Source: Curtobacterium sp. MCLR17_036
GTDB taxonomy: Bacteria; Actinomycetota; Actinomycetes; Actinomycetales; Microbacteriaceae
DNA: 64,000 nt
Direction: 5' to 3'
NCBI RefSeq assembly: GCF_003234445.2
Contig: NZ_CP126269.1
Location: 682,001 to 746,000, forward strand
The notes under the pieces were generated by a model. That model searched no databases, had not been told where the DNA came from, and saw nothing but the letters and a program-made list of their open reading frames with translations. Below, piece by piece: positions 15,577-24,896 of this stretch. The translations under genes were made by a program, and so were the position numbers. Every line of letters begins with the position of its first letter. Position 1 is the first letter of the stretch.

Positions 15577-16377
15577 ATGGACCGCAACCTCACCATCAGC
15601 AACACCCCCATCACGACCTGCACGCAGGCGACGCACCACATCCACAGCGTCGAGGAGCTGCAGCAGCTGCGCATCGCCCTCCGCCGAGCCGGCCGCCGAG
15701 GCCGGCAGGAGTTCACCTGCCCGATGATCCGTGCCTGGCGCCGCCAGTTCGTCGACACCTACGCGGTGGACGCCACGTTCACCCCGACCGATGCGTCGCA
15801 GTCGGACAAGACGGAGCTGCACCGCAGCCGCGTGCTGGAGGCCGACATCCAGGTCAGCAACGTCCTGGTGCGCTGGCACTGCGACGGATGGCCCGTCGCC
15901 ACGCCCCGCACCGTGGGGGAGACCAACCTGGACGGAGATGCGCTGCAGCCGGCCCCGACGCCCGCGCCGAACGACCCGAACTGCTTCGGGTACGCGCACC
16001 GTGTCCCCGCCGCGATGCTCCCGCCCACCCGCAAGTACGACCACCTCGAGGGTGCCCAGCGGCGCTCCACGCGGAACCTCATCGAGCAGCAGAACGCCGA
16101 CCAGCAGAGCGTTGACCACTGGGCCTCGAACGCGTCTACGCCGAGTCAGTGGAGCTACCTGCCGAGTGTCAGCCAGCGCGTCCAGCTCGACGCGACCCCG
16201 TCGCACGCTGCGGACAACTCGACCGGCTCCCGCGAGTCGAACTACAAGCCCGGCTGGTACGACCAGCGACCGGCGACGGCGTTCCGACACGCGCCTTGGG
16301 TCATCGAGCTGATCGTCATGAAGCGCGACGCGTCCGAGTCTGAGCCGAGCCTCCTCGACCCTGACCTCCTCGACTGA
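15577..16377 (+). CDS. Hypothetical protein, 266 residues
   Basis: Clear ATG with GAAGGAC upstream and a perfect terminator 69 bases past the stop, so a monocistronic gene is likely. The N-terminal third is helical and basic (SVEELQQLRIALRRAGRRGRQEF, AWRRQF). The middle is proline/asparagine-rich (APTPAPNDPNCFGY). The C-terminal half is polar and low in hydrophobics apart from HAPWVIELIVMKRD near the end. No transmembrane segment or catalytic motif seen. Divergent from the seven-gene operon and possibly part of the same accessory unit. No family recognised. Confidence 0.55.
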   Translation: MDRNLTISNTPITTCTQATHHIHSVEELQQLRIALRRAGRRGRQEFTCPMIRAWRRQFVDTYAVDATFTPTDASQSDKTELHRSRVLEADIQVSNVLVRWHCDGWPVATPRTVGETNLDGDALQPAPTPAPNDPNCFGYAHRVPAAMLPPTRKYDHLEGAQRRSTRNLIEQQNADQQSVDHWASNASTPSQWSYLPSVSQRVQLDATPSHAADNSTGSRESNYKPGWYDQRPATAFRHAPWVIELIVMKRDASESEPSLLDPDLLD

Positions 16378-16445
16378 GTCTCGTCGGCAGCGACGACCGC
16401 CTGCGGTAACGGTGTGGCCGCTGTCGGCCAGCCGCGCCGGGCCGT

Positions 16446-16480
16446 CGAAGCGCCGCTCACCATTGGTGAGCGGCGCTTCG
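16446..16480 (+). terminator. Perfect 16-bp stem terminator
   Basis: CGAAGCGCCGCTCACC (16446-16461), loop ATT, exact complement 16465-16480, then TCATGCC. It ends transcription of the gene at 15577. The plain stem also works leftward. Confidence 0.75.
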
Positions 16481-16674
16481 TCATGCCGACGAAGCGTTAC
16501 GGCCCGGTCCTGGTTCCTCCAGCTGAGAGTGCAAGATTGAAAGGAGGAGACGTCTGCTCTTGTGGTGATCCTCCAGCTGCTGCACCGACCTCGGTTCCGA
16601 TGGCGGTGAGATCGACCAGAGATCGCCAGCTCGCGACGTCCCGCGTCGAGCGCACTCAGTTGAAGGATCCACCC

Positions 16675-16970
16675 GCGGCCGGCAGGTCGCTGCCCATCAC
16701 CCTGACGCAGCATCTCGCTGACATGCTGTGGCACACCGGCACCACGAGCCCCCGGATCCTCCGGGAGCAGCGAGACCGCTTCGAGAGCGACCCCGCCCTA
16801 CCCGACCCAACGAACCCATCTTCGCCCAGTCGTCTATGCGCTGGTGCCGCACCGCCGCCGACGCGGTCCTCCTCCTCGCCTACGAGCAAGCCGCAGGTCA
16901 TACCGCGACCATGCTCTGGGATCTCGACCAAGACGAGCGCGTCGTCCTCAGCACCCGCGTCCACGAGTAA
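16675..16970 (+). pseudogene. Frameshifted small hypothetical gene
   Basis: Two frames join to give one sensible protein. Frame 1 reads SLPITLTQHLADMLWHTG...ILREQRDRFESDPALPDP up to about 16805. Frame 2 then continues NEPIFAQSSMRWCRTAADAVLLLAYEQA...TATMLWDLDQDERVVLSTRVHE to a stop at 16970. Both parts have coding-like composition, while each frame alone degenerates into Pro/Ser-rich nonsense. A one-base change near CCCGACCCAACG would restore it. The start is not located. Decay beside the restriction locus fits an eroding island edge. Confidence 0.45.
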
Positions 16971-17186
16971 CCGCCAACGACGGACCGTGAAAGGCTGCGC
17001 CTCGAACCGTCCCACGCTCGATGAACCCGATTGCCGGTGTGGGCGCGCTGGACCCTGTGCATGCGGCCACTGTCCGGTTGACCGAATGAGCGTTATCGGC
17101 GCGAGCAGTGGCCGACCGATTGCGTCGGCGAACGGCCGTGGTTGAGCCGCGCGTTCGATCTGGCCACCGATGGAATAACGGGCTGA

Positions 17187-20100
17187 CTACCCTGAGGCCG
17201 CGGTTCCGGGCCGTGCATGGTTGTGCACGTCGTGCAGAATCTGCACGATCGCTGCGACGTCGCTTTCATCGAACAGGTAGTCGACGCCGCTTGGGGCCCG
17301 ATCTGTGTACGGCGACTCGTAGAGGCGCCCTGCATCCATTAGCCCGTTCGCCGTGAGCTCGTCGACGATGAGATGAATGAACCGGATCTGTTCGACGGAG
17401 AATCGCGAGCCGTCGAGGAACCGTTCGAAGGATGCGAGCGCCGCTTCCCGGTCAAGGCCCACGAGCGACCGGATGAAGGATCCAAGCCCGTGGGCCTCCT
17501 CGGCCGCCAAGTCGATATCGGCCTTCGACCCTGCGCCGCTCGCCAGGAGCATCTGCTCCAGTGCGTCCAGGTCGTCTGCCGTGAGCTGACGGTTGCGGCG
17601 CAGTCTCTGCAGCGCGAGGTGGTCCTCGTGCTGCCGTAGGTATGCGGTTGCCTTCGCGCGGAATCGTTCGAGGTCGGTGCCCGGCGTCGTGTGCTGCAGC
17701 ACGATTTCAGTGGCGTCGCCGAGTTCGTCGATGAAGTCGGTGTAGACGCGGGGGCGGGTGACGTGCGGTACGAATCGGACCAGGGCTCGGATGCGAAGGC
17801 GTGCTATCTCGAGCATGCCTAGGGTCACGTCGAGCCACCAGTCGTCGCCGGCGACCTCCTCCAGGAGCACGACTTGTTCCGCGACGGACGGAATGGCGGT
17901 CTTCGCCAGGAGCGCTGTCGCGATGGCTTGCACGGTTTGACGGACCCGCTCGGAAGCGGTGGCGTCGCCGTCGAGCTGCGCAAGCTGTCGGCGCAAGATC
18001 AGCAAGTCGAAGCGCTTCGCGTCAGTATCGTCGTCCACCACGCTCGACGGAAGGCCGGCGAGGTGCTCGAGCGCTTCCGATGCGCCCTCGGGCGTGAGCG
18101 CGTCCCACGCTGCCAGGTCGGCGTACTGCTCGACCCAGCGCCGCTCGGGACGGACGAGGAAGTTGTCGAGGTTCATGCCCGCGACGACCTCGTGCAGGGT
18201 GCCTGCGGCCGATGCGCGAAGGTCCGCGTCGCCGTGCGTTCGGTCGAGGGCGGTGATCAGTCCGAGCCGGGCTTCGAACAGCCGTTGAGTGAGGGACTTC
18301 TGCGTCGACCCTTCGGCGCCGGGAAGGTCCTGGCTGAAGAACTCGAGGTTGCCGCAGAAATCGAAGACTAGAAAGTCCTTCTTGGGGCGCCCCTCTCCGA
18401 ACAGGTCGGGGCTGAGGCGGGTGCCGCGGCCGATCATCTGCCAGAACTTCGACTTTGATCGAACGGTCTTGAAGAACACGAGGTTCACGACTTCGGGCAC
18501 GTCGATGCCGGTGTCGAGCATGTCGACGGAGATCGCGATGTGCGGCGCGTGGTCGGCGATGGAGAACTCGTCGATGAGGTTCTGCGCGTAGGGGGTGCCG
18601 TGGGTGATGACGCGCGCGAAGTGTCCTGCGTATTCGGGGTACTGCTCGTCGAATCGCTGCTGAATGAACTCGGCGTGGTCCTTATTCTTCGCGAACACGA
18701 TGGTCTTGCCGAGGCGGTCGCCGTCGGCGACTTTGTACCCGTCCGTCATCAGCGTCGCCAGCACCTTGTCGACGGTGTCCTCGTTGAACAGGAACCGGTT
18801 CACTTCCTCGGCCTCGATGGCGGTCGGGGTTCCGCCCTCGCCCCAGTCCAGCGCGTCCCAATCGTCCTTCTCCTCTTCGCTGAGGTCGTCGTATCGGATG
18901 CCGCGCTGCAGGAAGCGGGTGCCGACCGACACGCCATATGGTGGAACGAGGAATCCTTCCGCGACGGCTTCGTCGAGCCCGTACGCATCGGTAGGCACTC
19001 CGTCCTCGAGGTGGAATCGTCGGTAAGTGTTGTGGTCGACTTCGTCCTTCGGCGTCGCAGTTAGGCCGACAAGCATCGCGTCGAACCAGTCGAAGATCGC
19101 TCCGTATTTCTGGTAGATCGACCGGTGCGCTTCGTCGACCACGATGAGGTCGAAGTATCCCGGCCCGAACTGGCGCGTCGGCCCGTCGTCGCCGTCGGTC
19201 TGGTTGATGAGGTTCATCATCGTTGGGTACGTCGAGACGTAGACGCGTCCTTCGGCGGAGCGTTCGGTGACCAGGTTCACTGTGGCGACGCTCGGCAGGT
19301 GCGTCTTGAACGCGTTCGCTGCCTGCTTCACGAGCGCGGTGCGATCGGCGAGGAACAGGATGCGCTTCGCCCAGTTCGCCTTCATCAGCTGATCGGCCAA
19401 CGCGATGACTGTCCGGGTCTTCCCCGAACCGGTCGCCATGACCAGCAGTGCCTGCCGTTGCCGTCGATCGAAGGTGTCCCCGACGGCCCTGATGGCCCGT
19501 ACCTGGTAGTGCCGGCCGGCGATGTCTGTGCTGACAGGAGCGTGCGACAACGGTAGTCGGGTTGAGCGACGCTGGATCATGAGCTCTAGTTCACTGCGGG
19601 TGAAGAACCCTGCGACTTGCCGCGGCGGGTACCCGGCCGCGTCGTCCCAGAGCCAGTGCTCGTATCCGTTGGTGTAGAGCACGACCGGTCGACGTCCGAA
19701 CATCGCTTTAAGGCAGTCGGCGTAGAGCTTCGCCTGCTGCTGCCCGACGAGGGGGCTCGTCGTGGTGCGCTTGGCCTCGACGACGGCGAGCGGCAAGCCG
19801 TCCGCTCCCCACAGCACGTAGTCGACGAACCCGACGCCAGGGGCGTTCGGCATGCCGGTCACCTCGAACTCGCGATCACGCGCGTCGGCGAGCGGCCAGC
19901 CGGCCTCGGCGAGAAGCACGTCGATGAAGAGGTCGCGTGTGTCGGCTTCGGAGTAGTCGTGGTCGTCGGACGTGTGGTTCCCGGCTTGCGCCGCGGCTAC
20001 CTGCGCGCGCAACTGCTCGATCTCAGCAGTCTGCGTCGCCGCGACCTCGTCGCGATCCGCAAGCGCCTTGGCGTGCGCTTCATCTTGCGCGGCGAACTTC

Positions 20101-20570
20101 GCCGCGAGCCGCTGCACGTCCTCCCGCGTGAGCGGGGTAGCACTGGCTGCGAGCTTGGGATCGAACGTTGCACCGGTGGGCACGCCCTCCGGATGCGCCG
20201 AATGCCGGAACACCGCCCACACCAGCACGTGATGCAACTCGCGTAGCGCAGCCAATGCAATGTCAGGACGCACTGGCTGCTGCGCATGTACCGCCTGATT
20301 GCCAAGCTTCCGTATCAAGTTCAGCTTCTGCCTGATCCCGACCCCTGCGACGCGCGCGAAACCAGCGTCATTGATGCGCGCCGCGAGGTCCTCCTGATAA
20401 GGGACCGGCAAGGCGAGGACCTCGTAGAGGTGGACAACAAGCTGCTCGACCGCCCGGCGGCTGTAGAAGCACGCTGAACGCGGGTCGCTCGAGAGGTATG
20501 ACTCCGCCCGGGACGCGTCCGCGAAAACATCTGGCCAAGCAGCTCGAACGAAAGCGAAGTTCGCCGTCAC
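17187..20570 (-). CDS. hsdR: Type I restriction enzyme, R subunit
   Basis: 1127-residue motor and nuclease subunit that translocates and cleaves unmodified DNA with HsdM and HsdS. An N-terminal DUF4145-like domain (about 1-115) and coiled coil (about 145-200) come first. The nuclease core VDYVLWG...LAVVEAKR (about 250-270) and a superfamily 2 helicase follow, with MATGSGKT, VVDEAHRS, GLTATP and a C-terminal motif IGRGTRLSPDL. The tail is long and matches EcoEI-type R subunits in style. It overlaps hsdS by four bases and is last in the hsdM-hsdS-hsdR operon. All motor and nuclease motifs are intact, so it is probably active. Confidence 0.95.
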   Translation of the reverse strand: MTANFAFVRAAWPDVFADASRAESYLSSDPRSACFYSRRAVEQLVVHLYEVLALPVPYQEDLAARINDAGFARVAGVGIRQKLNLIRKLGNQAVHAQQPVRPDIALAALRELHHVLVWAVFRHSAHPEGVPTGATFDPKLAASATPLTREDVQRLAAKFAAQDEAHAKALADRDEVAATQTAEIEQLRAQVAAAQAGNHTSDDHDYSEADTRDLFIDVLLAEAGWPLADARDREFEVTGMPNAPGVGFVDYVLWGADGLPLAVVEAKRTTTSPLVGQQQAKLYADCLKAMFGRRPVVLYTNGYEHWLWDDAAGYPPRQVAGFFTRSELELMIQRRSTRLPLSHAPVSTDIAGRHYQVRAIRAVGDTFDRRQRQALLVMATGSGKTRTVIALADQLMKANWAKRILFLADRTALVKQAANAFKTHLPSVATVNLVTERSAEGRVYVSTYPTMMNLINQTDGDDGPTRQFGPGYFDLIVVDEAHRSIYQKYGAIFDWFDAMLVGLTATPKDEVDHNTYRRFHLEDGVPTDAYGLDEAVAEGFLVPPYGVSVGTRFLQRGIRYDDLSEEEKDDWDALDWGEGGTPTAIEAEEVNRFLFNEDTVDKVLATLMTDGYKVADGDRLGKTIVFAKNKDHAEFIQQRFDEQYPEYAGHFARVITHGTPYAQNLIDEFSIADHAPHIAISVDMLDTGIDVPEVVNLVFFKTVRSKSKFWQMIGRGTRLSPDLFGEGRPKKDFLVFDFCGNLEFFSQDLPGAEGSTQKSLTQRLFEARLGLITALDRTHGDADLRASAAGTLHEVVAGMNLDNFLVRPERRWVEQYADLAAWDALTPEGASEALEHLAGLPSSVVDDDTDAKRFDLLILRRQLAQLDGDATASERVRQTVQAIATALLAKTAIPSVAEQVVLLEEVAGDDWWLDVTLGMLEIARLRIRALVRFVPHVTRPRVYTDFIDELGDATEIVLQHTTPGTDLERFRAKATAYLRQHEDHLALQRLRRNRQLTADDLDALEQMLLASGAGSKADIDLAAEEAHGLGSFIRSLVGLDREAALASFERFLDGSRFSVEQIRFIHLIVDELTANGLMDAGRLYESPYTDRAPSGVDYLFDESDVAAIVQILHDVHNHARPGTAASG

Positions 20571-21748
20571 AGTTCACCTCGGAACGCGCGTGTTTGTAAC
20601 GAAGCCAGAAGCTCATCAACGACGACAAGTTGGCGTTCTGCAATCCCGCGCTTGAGTTCTAGGGATTGCCGTCGTCCTGCGAATGCAACTTGCTGACTCA
20701 ACGGGGGTAGGTGTATCCGCATTTGCGAGAGCCGTGCTTTCGAGATGTTGGGCATGCTCGCGGCAGATCCGCTAGAGAGGTTTCTTACGACTCGGCGCAT
20801 TTTCGGAGCCATCATGAGTGCTTGGAAGTACTTCGGGACGACCTTCTCGGTTCTCAATCGAAGCCTGAATACGAGATCGGGCATTAGCAAGTGAGGTCGC
20901 GTCTCATCAACGATCGCGACGGCACCTACGAGGTCGCGGGTGTTCTTTCGAGTCATGAGAACATCCCCGGTCCGGACCTCGTTGCGTTCCATGCCGACGA
21001 CTGAGCCACGATAGGCCTTGTTCTCGACGGGGCGGAACGTGCCATACGTCACAGCGCCGAGCTTCAAGACGCCCCATTCGTCCGAACGTGCGGGTCTCGA
21101 TTCGCAAACCGGACTCGAGCCGCTTTCGATAGCTACCAGCACATCCTCCAGCGGCACGCTCGTCGCGTTGTCAGTGGAATAGTCGGGGAACATCGACTCA
21201 AACACTGCGAGATCAAGCGCGGTAAGGGCTTCGAGGACTTCGCGACGCTTCGCCCGAAGAGCGTCAGCCTGATCTAGGATCGCGGCAAGTCGTCGCTGCT
21301 CCTCGAGTGGCGGGAGCGGGATCTCAAGCATTCGCATGAAATCTGCCGGAACGCGGCGCTGACCCCCACTTCCGGTCATGCGCAACTCGCCTGCTCGACG
21401 AACCTCTGGACGGCGGAGGAAATGGAGAAGGTATGCTCCGTCCACATCGGGCCCCGGACGCACAATATGAAATTCGGTTGAACCGACCCCGACTTCTTTG
21501 TCGAGAACCGCCCGGCCGATCTTACCATTCTCGAAGCAGGGCGTGATCTTCGCCACGAGCAGGTCACTATTGTGGAAGACCGTGTACCCCTTGGAAACTG
21601 CGGAGAATTTCCGCGAGTCGAGCGGAGTTGCTTTTGCCGTCACCTGATCGAGCTGGGCCATTCCGACGAACGAGACGCACTGTTCTGGGGAAACTCGGTC
21701 TCCTCTCGGGTTCACCGTGGCGACGTCAGACAAGCGCACGATTCTCAT
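20567..21748 (-). CDS. hsdS: Type I restriction enzyme, S (specificity) subunit
   Basis: 393 residues with two target-recognition domains: one at about 1-150 (GMAQLDQVTAKATPL, DLLVAKITPCFENGK) and one at about 185-345 (VLKLGAVTYGTFRPVENKAYRG, DVLMTRKNT). Each is followed by a conserved helical spacer (LPPLEEQRRLAAILDQADALRAKRREVLEAL; LPPLSQQVAFAGRRQSLELKRG). The DNA is visibly lower in GC than its neighbours, as is common for specificity genes exchanged between strains. Overlaps hsdM and hsdR by four bases each. The target sequence cannot be read from the protein. Confidence 0.95.
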   Translation of the reverse strand: MRIVRLSDVATVNPRGDRVSPEQCVSFVGMAQLDQVTAKATPLDSRKFSAVSKGYTVFHNSDLLVAKITPCFENGKIGRAVLDKEVGVGSTEFHIVRPGPDVDGAYLLHFLRRPEVRRAGELRMTGSGGQRRVPADFMRMLEIPLPPLEEQRRLAAILDQADALRAKRREVLEALTALDLAVFESMFPDYSTDNATSVPLEDVLVAIESGSSPVCESRPARSDEWGVLKLGAVTYGTFRPVENKAYRGSVVGMERNEVRTGDVLMTRKNTRDLVGAVAIVDETRPHLLMPDLVFRLRLRTEKVVPKYFQALMMAPKMRRVVRNLSSGSAASMPNISKARLSQMRIHLPPLSQQVAFAGRRQSLELKRGIAERQLVVVDELLASLQTRAFRGEL

Positions 21749-23205
21749 GTGAGCATCGCTTTCAAAGTCGCGAGCTCGTCAGTCATCTCTGCCTCGAGTC
21801 TTTCAATGTCGGCGATGATCTCGAGAGGTGATCGGTGCTCGACCTCGTCGTGGACGATTTCCTTATAACGATTCAAGGAGAGGTCGTAACCCTGCGCGGC
21901 GATGTCCGCCTTCGGCACCGTGAAGGACTGGTCGGTTCGGCTCCGGGCTCGCTCGCTCGCGCGGCGGTTCGCCCAGCGAGCGAGCGCATCCGGCAGATCG
22001 TTCGTCTCGATTGGGTTCCGCTTGTCGTCGAGGGAGAAACCGTCGGCATGCACGTCGTAGAACCAGACGTCGTCGGTGCCGCCGGAGTCTGTCTTCGTGA
22101 AGAACAGAATCGCGGTGGACACGCCTGCGTAGGGGCGGAACACGCCGGAGGGCAGCTTGACGACCGCGTCGAGTTTCTGGTCCTCGACGAGGATGCGCCG
22201 CAACGTCTTGTGAGCGGTCGAGGACCCGAACAGCACGCCGTCCGGCACGATGACGGCCGCTCGGCCGCCAACCTTCAAAAGCTTGAGGAACAGGACGACG
22301 AAGAGCAGCTCGGTCTTCTTCGTCTTCACGACGCGCTGCAGGTCCTTCGATGTTGACTCGTAGTCGAGCGACCCGGCGAAGGGCGGGTTGGCGAGGATCA
22401 GCGTGTACCGCTCGGCGTCATCGCTGGCGCCTTCGGAGAGAGAATCGCGGTAGCGGATGTCGGGTGCTTCGATGCCATGAAGGAGCATGTTCATGCTGCC
22501 GATGCGCAGCATGGTCGAATCGAAGTCGAACCCGTGAAACATGCTCGTGTGGAAATGCGAGCGCTGTGCAGGGTTCGTCAGGACGCTCGAGTGTTCGCGC
22601 CGCACGTACTCTGACGCCGCTACCAAGAACCCACCGGTACCGGCTGCGGGGTCGCAGATCTCGTCTACTGGTTGCGGGGCCATCATCGCAACCATTAGGT
22701 CGATGATGTGACGCGGCGTGCGGAACTGCCCGTTCACGCCCGCGGACGCGATTTTCGAAAGCAGGTACTCGTAGAGGTCGCCGTTGGTGTCGCGCTCGGC
22801 CATCGGAATGTCGTCGAGCATGTCGACGACCCGCGACAGGAGACCGGGAGTCGGGATCGTGAAGCGGGCGTCGCGCATGTGCTCGCCGTACGTCGAGCCA
22901 TCACCGCCAAGAGCACGGAGGAACGGGAAGACCCCTTCCCCGACGATCCGCCACATCGTCTCAGGCTCATCGTTCTTGAACCGGCTCCACCGCAACTGCT
23001 CTTGGCCGGGCCCGTAGATCTCTCGGTCGATGCTGCCGCCGGTGACGCGCGCCTTCTTTTCCGCGAGTGTCTGGAGGTCGTCGAGCCGGCGGACGAACAG
23101 CAGGTACGTGATCTGCTCGATCACCTCCAGCGGGTTCGAGATGCCTCCGGACCAGAACGCGTCCCAGACTCGATCGATCTTGCTCTTGAGTTCCCCGGCT
23201 ATCAC
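21745..23205 (-). CDS. hsdM: Type I restriction enzyme, M subunit (N6-adenine methyltransferase)
   Basis: Modifies adenine in the HsdS target with S-adenosylmethionine. N-terminal HsdM_N helices (LKSKIDRVWDAFWSGG...VIEQITYLLFVRRLDD) precede the N6_Mtase core with AdoMet motif DPAAGTGGFLVAA (motif I) and catalytic ANPPFAG (motif IV). The GTG at 23205 begins VIAGELKSKIDRV, matching the usual N-terminus. A GTG 42 bases earlier would add 14 unlike residues. First gene of the operon, divergent from the gene at 23343. Confidence 0.95.
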   Translation of the reverse strand: MIAGELKSKIDRVWDAFWSGGISNPLEVIEQITYLLFVRRLDDLQTLAEKKARVTGGSIDREIYGPGQEQLRWSRFKNDEPETMWRIVGEGVFPFLRALGGDGSTYGEHMRDARFTIPTPGLLSRVVDMLDDIPMAERDTNGDLYEYLLSKIASAGVNGQFRTPRHIIDLMVAMMAPQPVDEICDPAAGTGGFLVAASEYVRREHSSVLTNPAQRSHFHTSMFHGFDFDSTMLRIGSMNMLLHGIEAPDIRYRDSLSEGASDDAERYTLILANPPFAGSLDYESTSKDLQRVVKTKKTELLFVVLFLKLLKVGGRAAVIVPDGVLFGSSTAHKTLRRILVEDQKLDAVVKLPSGVFRPYAGVSTAILFFTKTDSGGTDDVWFYDVHADGFSLDDKRNPIETNDLPDALARWANRRASERARSRTDQSFTVPKADIAAQGYDLSLNRYKEIVHDEVEHRSPLEIIADIERLEAEMTDELATLKAMLT

Positions 23206-23342
23206 TGTCTCACGATATCGGCTGCTCGCGCCGTCGCCACTGCCCACGTTCGTAGCACGTTGCTGCTAGGCGAGTGGACGGCCGGGTCGGTGTCCCCTCG
23301 CGAAACGAGTAAGGCTCGCTCTAGTCTGTGCAGGTGACCAGC

Positions 23343-24071
23343 ATGCCGCTCGGAGAAGACGACTTGACGCCAGAGCACCGACGCAATCTCCTCACCGCGG
23401 CGCTGGACAAAGCGCTCAGCGTGCAGGGCGCCGTGGTCGCAGGGAACATCGCCCGTGCCCGGCAACGCAACCCGGAAGCGATTCCGCAGCAGGTCGTGCA
23501 CACGCTCGAGAGCATGTATCGCACCGCCCTGGCTGGAACCGGCGCCGCCGTCGGCGCCGTCGCGGCCGCCCCCGGAGTCGGTACTGCCGCGGGACTGGCT
23601 CTCGCAGGAGGGGAGGTCCTATCTTCACTTGAACTGAGCGCGCTGTTTGCGCTCTCCGTCGCGCAAGTGCACGGCGTCCGTGTCGACGAGCTCGAGCGCC
23701 GTCGCACGCTAGTTCTAGGCGTTGTCCTCGGAGGCGGCGCTTCGCGGACGATCGAGAAGGTCGCGGGGCGGACCGGACCGCACTGGGCGAAAGCCATCGT
23801 CAACGCAATACCCGTGTCGCAACTCAAGCAGATCAACAAGGTCCTCGGCCAGAACTTTGTGACGAAATGGGGAACGAAGCAGGGCATCATCGTGCTCGGC
23901 AACGTTGTCCCATTCGGTATTGGCGCCGTCATCGGGGGCGGCGCAAACCTGGGCATGGCCGAGTTGACGGTCCGCGCAGCTCGAAGCGCTTTCGGGCCGG
24001 CACCCACCGCCTGGCCGGGCTCGTACGACACGTCGTCCGATTCCGGCGTCGATCCCTTGGGCGAAGAGTGA
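23343..24071 (+). CDS. Hypothetical protein with glycine-rich hydrophobic segments
   Basis: 242 residues. A helical N-terminus (RRNLLTAALDKALSVQGAVVAGNIARARQRNP) is followed by glycine-zipper-like hydrophobic stretches (TGAAVGAVAAAPGVGTAAGLALAGGE and GNVVPFGIGAVIGGG) typical of EcsC-like or pore-type membrane proteins. A weaker match is possible and no catalytic residue was recognised. ATG at 23343 has AGGTGA upstream; a GTG at 23328 is an alternative. It is divergent from hsdM and inside the defence island, so a membrane effector role is conceivable (inference). Confidence 0.5.
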   Translation: MPLGEDDLTPEHRRNLLTAALDKALSVQGAVVAGNIARARQRNPEAIPQQVVHTLESMYRTALAGTGAAVGAVAAAPGVGTAAGLALAGGEVLSSLELSALFALSVAQVHGVRVDELERRRTLVLGVVLGGGASRTIEKVAGRTGPHWAKAIVNAIPVSQLKQINKVLGQNFVTKWGTKQGIIVLGNVVPFGIGAVIGGGANLGMAELTVRAARSAFGPAPTAWPGSYDTSSDSGVDPLGEE

Positions 24072-24185
24072 CCTGGGCGTCGAATCTCCGCCGGAACCCC
24101 TGAATTGGACGCCTGCAGAAGAGTCCTGGCGTCTGAAGCGGCACCGTCAAGCGACCCCGACAACGACCTTCAACATGGAGCCCTA

Positions 24186-24866
24186 ATGCAGATCGCGGAA
24201 CGATTCAAACTCACCCAGGCGTGGTGGGTGTCTAGCGAGCTCGCTCGCCGGCACAGCCACTTCAAGATCGCCGAAACGTGGCCAATGGATGGCTTCTACC
24301 ATGGTCTTGAAACCTTCGACCCGCGTTCAGGCGGCTCGGTGTTCATGAACCTCAACGGCAGCATTCACCTGACGCGCGGAGACGACCAAGCCGTCGACGG
24401 CATCGGCTGGCAGGCACTCTTCGAGGCTGAGGATCCCCACGAGGTGGTGAAGCTCATTGAAACCGCGGTGGGATGGACGACGGCCTCTGCCAACCCCACT
24501 ACACCTCGATCTCTGACCTATCGAATCATCGCCGCCGTCCTGGGCCGAACGATCAACGACCGAATCAGACTCACTGTTGGCACGCACTGGTATGGCGCGT
24601 CGTACTTGACTCCTGAGACGACGCCGGCGTGGGTCAGCGAGTTCGAGGGCCTCGAATCGGCTGTCCGGGCATTCCCGGACGAAGCTGGCCTGCCGTTACG
24701 ACACTTTTGGATGATCCGTCGGGGCGATCAGCCGTCAGCGGTGCTCGCTGACAACGCCACCCTGTACGCAGCCCACGATGGCCCGACCTCGCTGATGCCC
24801 TTGTACCGAAAGGCCCGATCACTTGAGGACCCGGTCAACGTCGTTCTGGGTGCCACCGCCTCCTAG
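24186..24866 (+). CDS. Hypothetical protein, YbjN/CesT chaperone-like (TY-Chap?)
   Basis: 226 residues from an ATG with GGAG at good spacing. The opening IAERFKLTQAWWVSSELARRHSHFKIAETWP, then MNLNGSIHL, recalls actinobacterial proteins labelled as T3SS/YbjN-type peptide-binding chaperones (TY-Chap). This comes from memory and is not certain. No membrane helix or nuclease motif is visible. Same strand as 23343, 114 bases apart, so possibly one unit. A longer in-frame start at 24105 exists but has no support. Confidence 0.5.
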   Translation: MQIAERFKLTQAWWVSSELARRHSHFKIAETWPMDGFYHGLETFDPRSGGSVFMNLNGSIHLTRGDDQAVDGIGWQALFEAEDPHEVVKLIETAVGWTTASANPTTPRSLTYRIIAAVLGRTINDRIRLTVGTHWYGASYLTPETTPAWVSEFEGLESAVRAFPDEAGLPLRHFWMIRRGDQPSAVLADNATLYAAHDGPTSLMPLYRKARSLEDPVNVVLGATAS

Positions 24867-24896
24867 CCCGGGAAGCAAGCAGGCGCAAACGATCCT

